Assembly: GCA_964609515.1 (NCBI GenBank)
Contig: CAZSTZ010000310.1
Location: forward strand, 1 to 6,724
Length of the DNA: 6,724 nucleotides
From: CALKCV01 sp964609515
GTDB taxonomy: Bacteria > Cyanobacteriota > Cyanobacteriia > Cyanobacteriales > Microcoleaceae
Direction of reading: 5' to 3'
The notes below the pieces were generated by a model, which was given only the letters and a program-made list of their open reading frames with translations, was not told the DNA's origin and did not search any database. Made by a program: the position numbers and the translations under genes. Shown here in pieces: positions 5,799 through 6,724 of the stretch. How positions within the stretch are numbered: the stretch's first letter is position 1; every line of letters begins with the position of its first letter.

Positions 5799-5988
5799 AG
5801 CAGATCGACAATTAATTTTTATAAAACTTTAATTAGATGGTTTTTAAATTCTTGCCTTAATAGAAAGAAATTTTCAGGCAATAAATCTATGTTTAATCTA
5901 CTTTTTCAACTTTTTAATAGGGCATTGGGCAAATGAATTTCTTCCTTTGGCTTATGCCTCTGGTCCCTTGCCCTTTTCAACCCTGAAA
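5799..5988 (-). other. AT-rich spacer between grpE and dnaK
   Basis: 190 non-coding bases. An imperfect hairpin pairs TTGCCT (5852-5857) with AGGCAA (5876-5881), with an inner GAAA/TTTC stem. A TATAAA box sits on the minus strand at 5818-5823, about 20 bases before the dnaK start, but has no recognisable -35 partner. I see no CIRCE element (TTAGCACTC-N9-GAGTGCTAA) and no clear Shine-Dalgarno sequence directly before dnaK. Whether dnaK has its own promoter here or is read from grpE cannot be decided from the sequence. Confidence 0.5.
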
Positions 5989-6724
5989 TTATGATGCTTC
6001 CTCTTGCATTACAGTGCGCATTTCTGAAGGAATATCCTCATCCTCAGTCGCCATCGCTTCTTCCGGAGCTGCTGCCACTTTTACCATAGCGTGTCGCAGG
6101 ACGCGATCGCCCAGCATATATCCTCGCACCAGTTCTTCAGTCACCGTTCCTTCTGGGTATTCTGTAGTTGTCTCTCGCATCACTGCCTCGTGTAAATTTG
6201 GGTCGAACTCTTGACCCTCCGGACGCATAGGAGACACTCCTATTTGCTTGAGAGAATCTACCATTTGTTTGTAAACGCTTTGGTAGCTTTTGTGAATATT
6301 CATTTCCCCTTCATTTTGGGGCTTTATTTGAGACCTGGCCCTCTCGAAATTATCAACGATGGGCAACAACTTAGTAATGGTGGTACATTTTACTTGCAAG
6401 TCCAGTTCTTCTTTTTCTTTCTGGGTGCGCTTGCGGTAGTTGTCAAAATCTGCTGCCAATCGCCGATATTGACTAGAAACATCCTCTAATTTAGCTTCTA
6501 CCGACTCTTTCGCTTCTTTTAAACTGGCTATTTCCTCAGCTGCTTTGGCTTCTACCACATTAGCTTTCGCCTCCGAATCTTCTTTCTGAGTCGCCGTTTT
6601 TGCTTCTGCATTTTCAGATGATGTTTCTGCCTGCAGGTAAGCTTGAGCCACTTGCAGTTCCCAATCTATTTCTGGAGCTTCTGGAGCTTCTGGAGCTTCT
6701 GGAGCTTCTGGAGCTTCTGGAGCT
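5989..6724 (-). CDS. grpE: GrpE nucleotide exchange factor (5' end cut off by window edge)
   Basis: Partner of DnaK: a GrpE dimer opens the Hsp70 nucleotide pocket so that ADP leaves and the chaperone cycle restarts in the cytoplasm. Visible residues number 244. The frame stays open to the window edge, so the true start lies outside; the GTG at 6649-6651 lies inside the frame and is probably not the start. In visible numbering, residues 1-18 are six Ala-Pro-Glu repeats, then IDWELQ, then an Ala/Glu/Lys-rich stretch and a coiled coil of roughly residues 59-109. The hallmark DNYRKRTQKEKEE begins near residue 94. LLPIVDNFERA follows, then the C-terminal beta domain with FDPNLHEAV (about 173-181) and GYMLGDRVLRHAMVKV (about 201-216), which fits the GrpE family signature. 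The end is acidic. It lies 190 bp upstream of dnaK on the same strand. Identity is secure; only the N-terminus is unknown. Confidence 0.96.
   Translation of the reverse strand, partial: APEAPEAPEAPEAPEAPEIDWELQVAQAYLQAETSSENAEAKTATQKEDSEAKANVVEAKAAEEIASLKEAKESVEAKLEDVSSQYRRLAADFDNYRKRTQKEKEELDLQVKCTTITKLLPIVDNFERARSQIKPQNEGEMNIHKSYQSVYKQMVDSLKQIGVSPMRPEGQEFDPNLHEAVMRETTTEYPEGTVTEELVRGYMLGDRVLRHAMVKVAAAPEEAMATEDEDIPSEMRTVMQEEAS
6103..6110. repeat. HIP1 palindrome GCGATCGC inside grpE
   Basis: An exact octamer GCGATCGC within the grpE coding region. HIP1 is strongly over-represented in many cyanobacterial genomes, so this is mainly a marker of lineage. Confidence 0.85.
6671..6724 (-). repeat. 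9-bp tandem repeat in the 5' part of grpE, reaching the window edge
   Basis: Six exact head-to-tail copies of TCTGGAGCT (plus strand) fill 6671-6724 and continue off the window. On the coding strand each copy reads GAA GCT CCA, giving an Ala-Pro-Glu repeat in the GrpE N-terminal extension. Because the unit is a multiple of three, copy-number changes would keep the frame. The copies show no base differences, which suggests recent expansion or slippage. Confidence 0.95.

Noticed and set aside
6649..6651. GTG as the grpE start codon
   Set aside because: The frame is open through the APE repeats to the window edge and no Shine-Dalgarno precedes this GTG, so it is more likely an internal Val codon.

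Overview
This window most likely comes from a cyanobacterium. It carries a chaperone cluster in the order grpE, dnaK, dnaJ, a small TusA-family gene and rsgA, all on the minus strand. As I recall, this order is typical of cyanobacteria. Three copies of the 8-base palindrome GCGATCGC (HIP1), which is hugely over-represented in many cyanobacterial genomes, support this. The species cannot be named from the sequence alone.

Layout, read in the direction of transcription (high to low coordinates): grpE enters from the right edge and is cut off at its 5' end inside a 9-bp repeat array. A 190-bp spacer separates it from dnaK, an Hsp70 with an unusual, long repetitive C-terminal tail. A 364-bp non-coding gap follows. 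Then dnaJ, the TusA-like gene and rsgA are packed tightly: 7 bp between the first two and a 4-bp ATGA overlap between the last two. This points to two transcription blocks, grpE-dnaK and dnaJ-tusA-rsgA. The core is a complete Hsp70 machine: DnaK, its J-domain co-chaperone DnaJ and its nucleotide exchange factor GrpE. The last two genes add a possible sulfur-carrier protein and the 30S-subunit assembly GTPase RsgA.

The first 709 bases hold no full-length gene but are the most unusual part. They contain a perfect 29-bp inverted repeat with a 4-nt loop. Next to it is a decayed start of an IS200/IS605-type tnpB gene on the minus strand, with an in-frame stop, and behind that two nested hairpins that could belong to the element's left end. 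A minus-strand intrinsic terminator follows. Last comes a plus-strand TATAAT box and a Shine-Dalgarno stretch that matches the whole 3' tail of 16S rRNA, ahead of a 28-codon reading frame. That small unit faces the 3' end of rsgA and is either a tiny gene or a regulatory RNA; I do not recognise it.

I see no convincing new multi-gene system here. The leads most worth following are the small plus-strand unit, the palindrome with its tnpB relic, and the repeat-rich extensions carried by both DnaK and GrpE.
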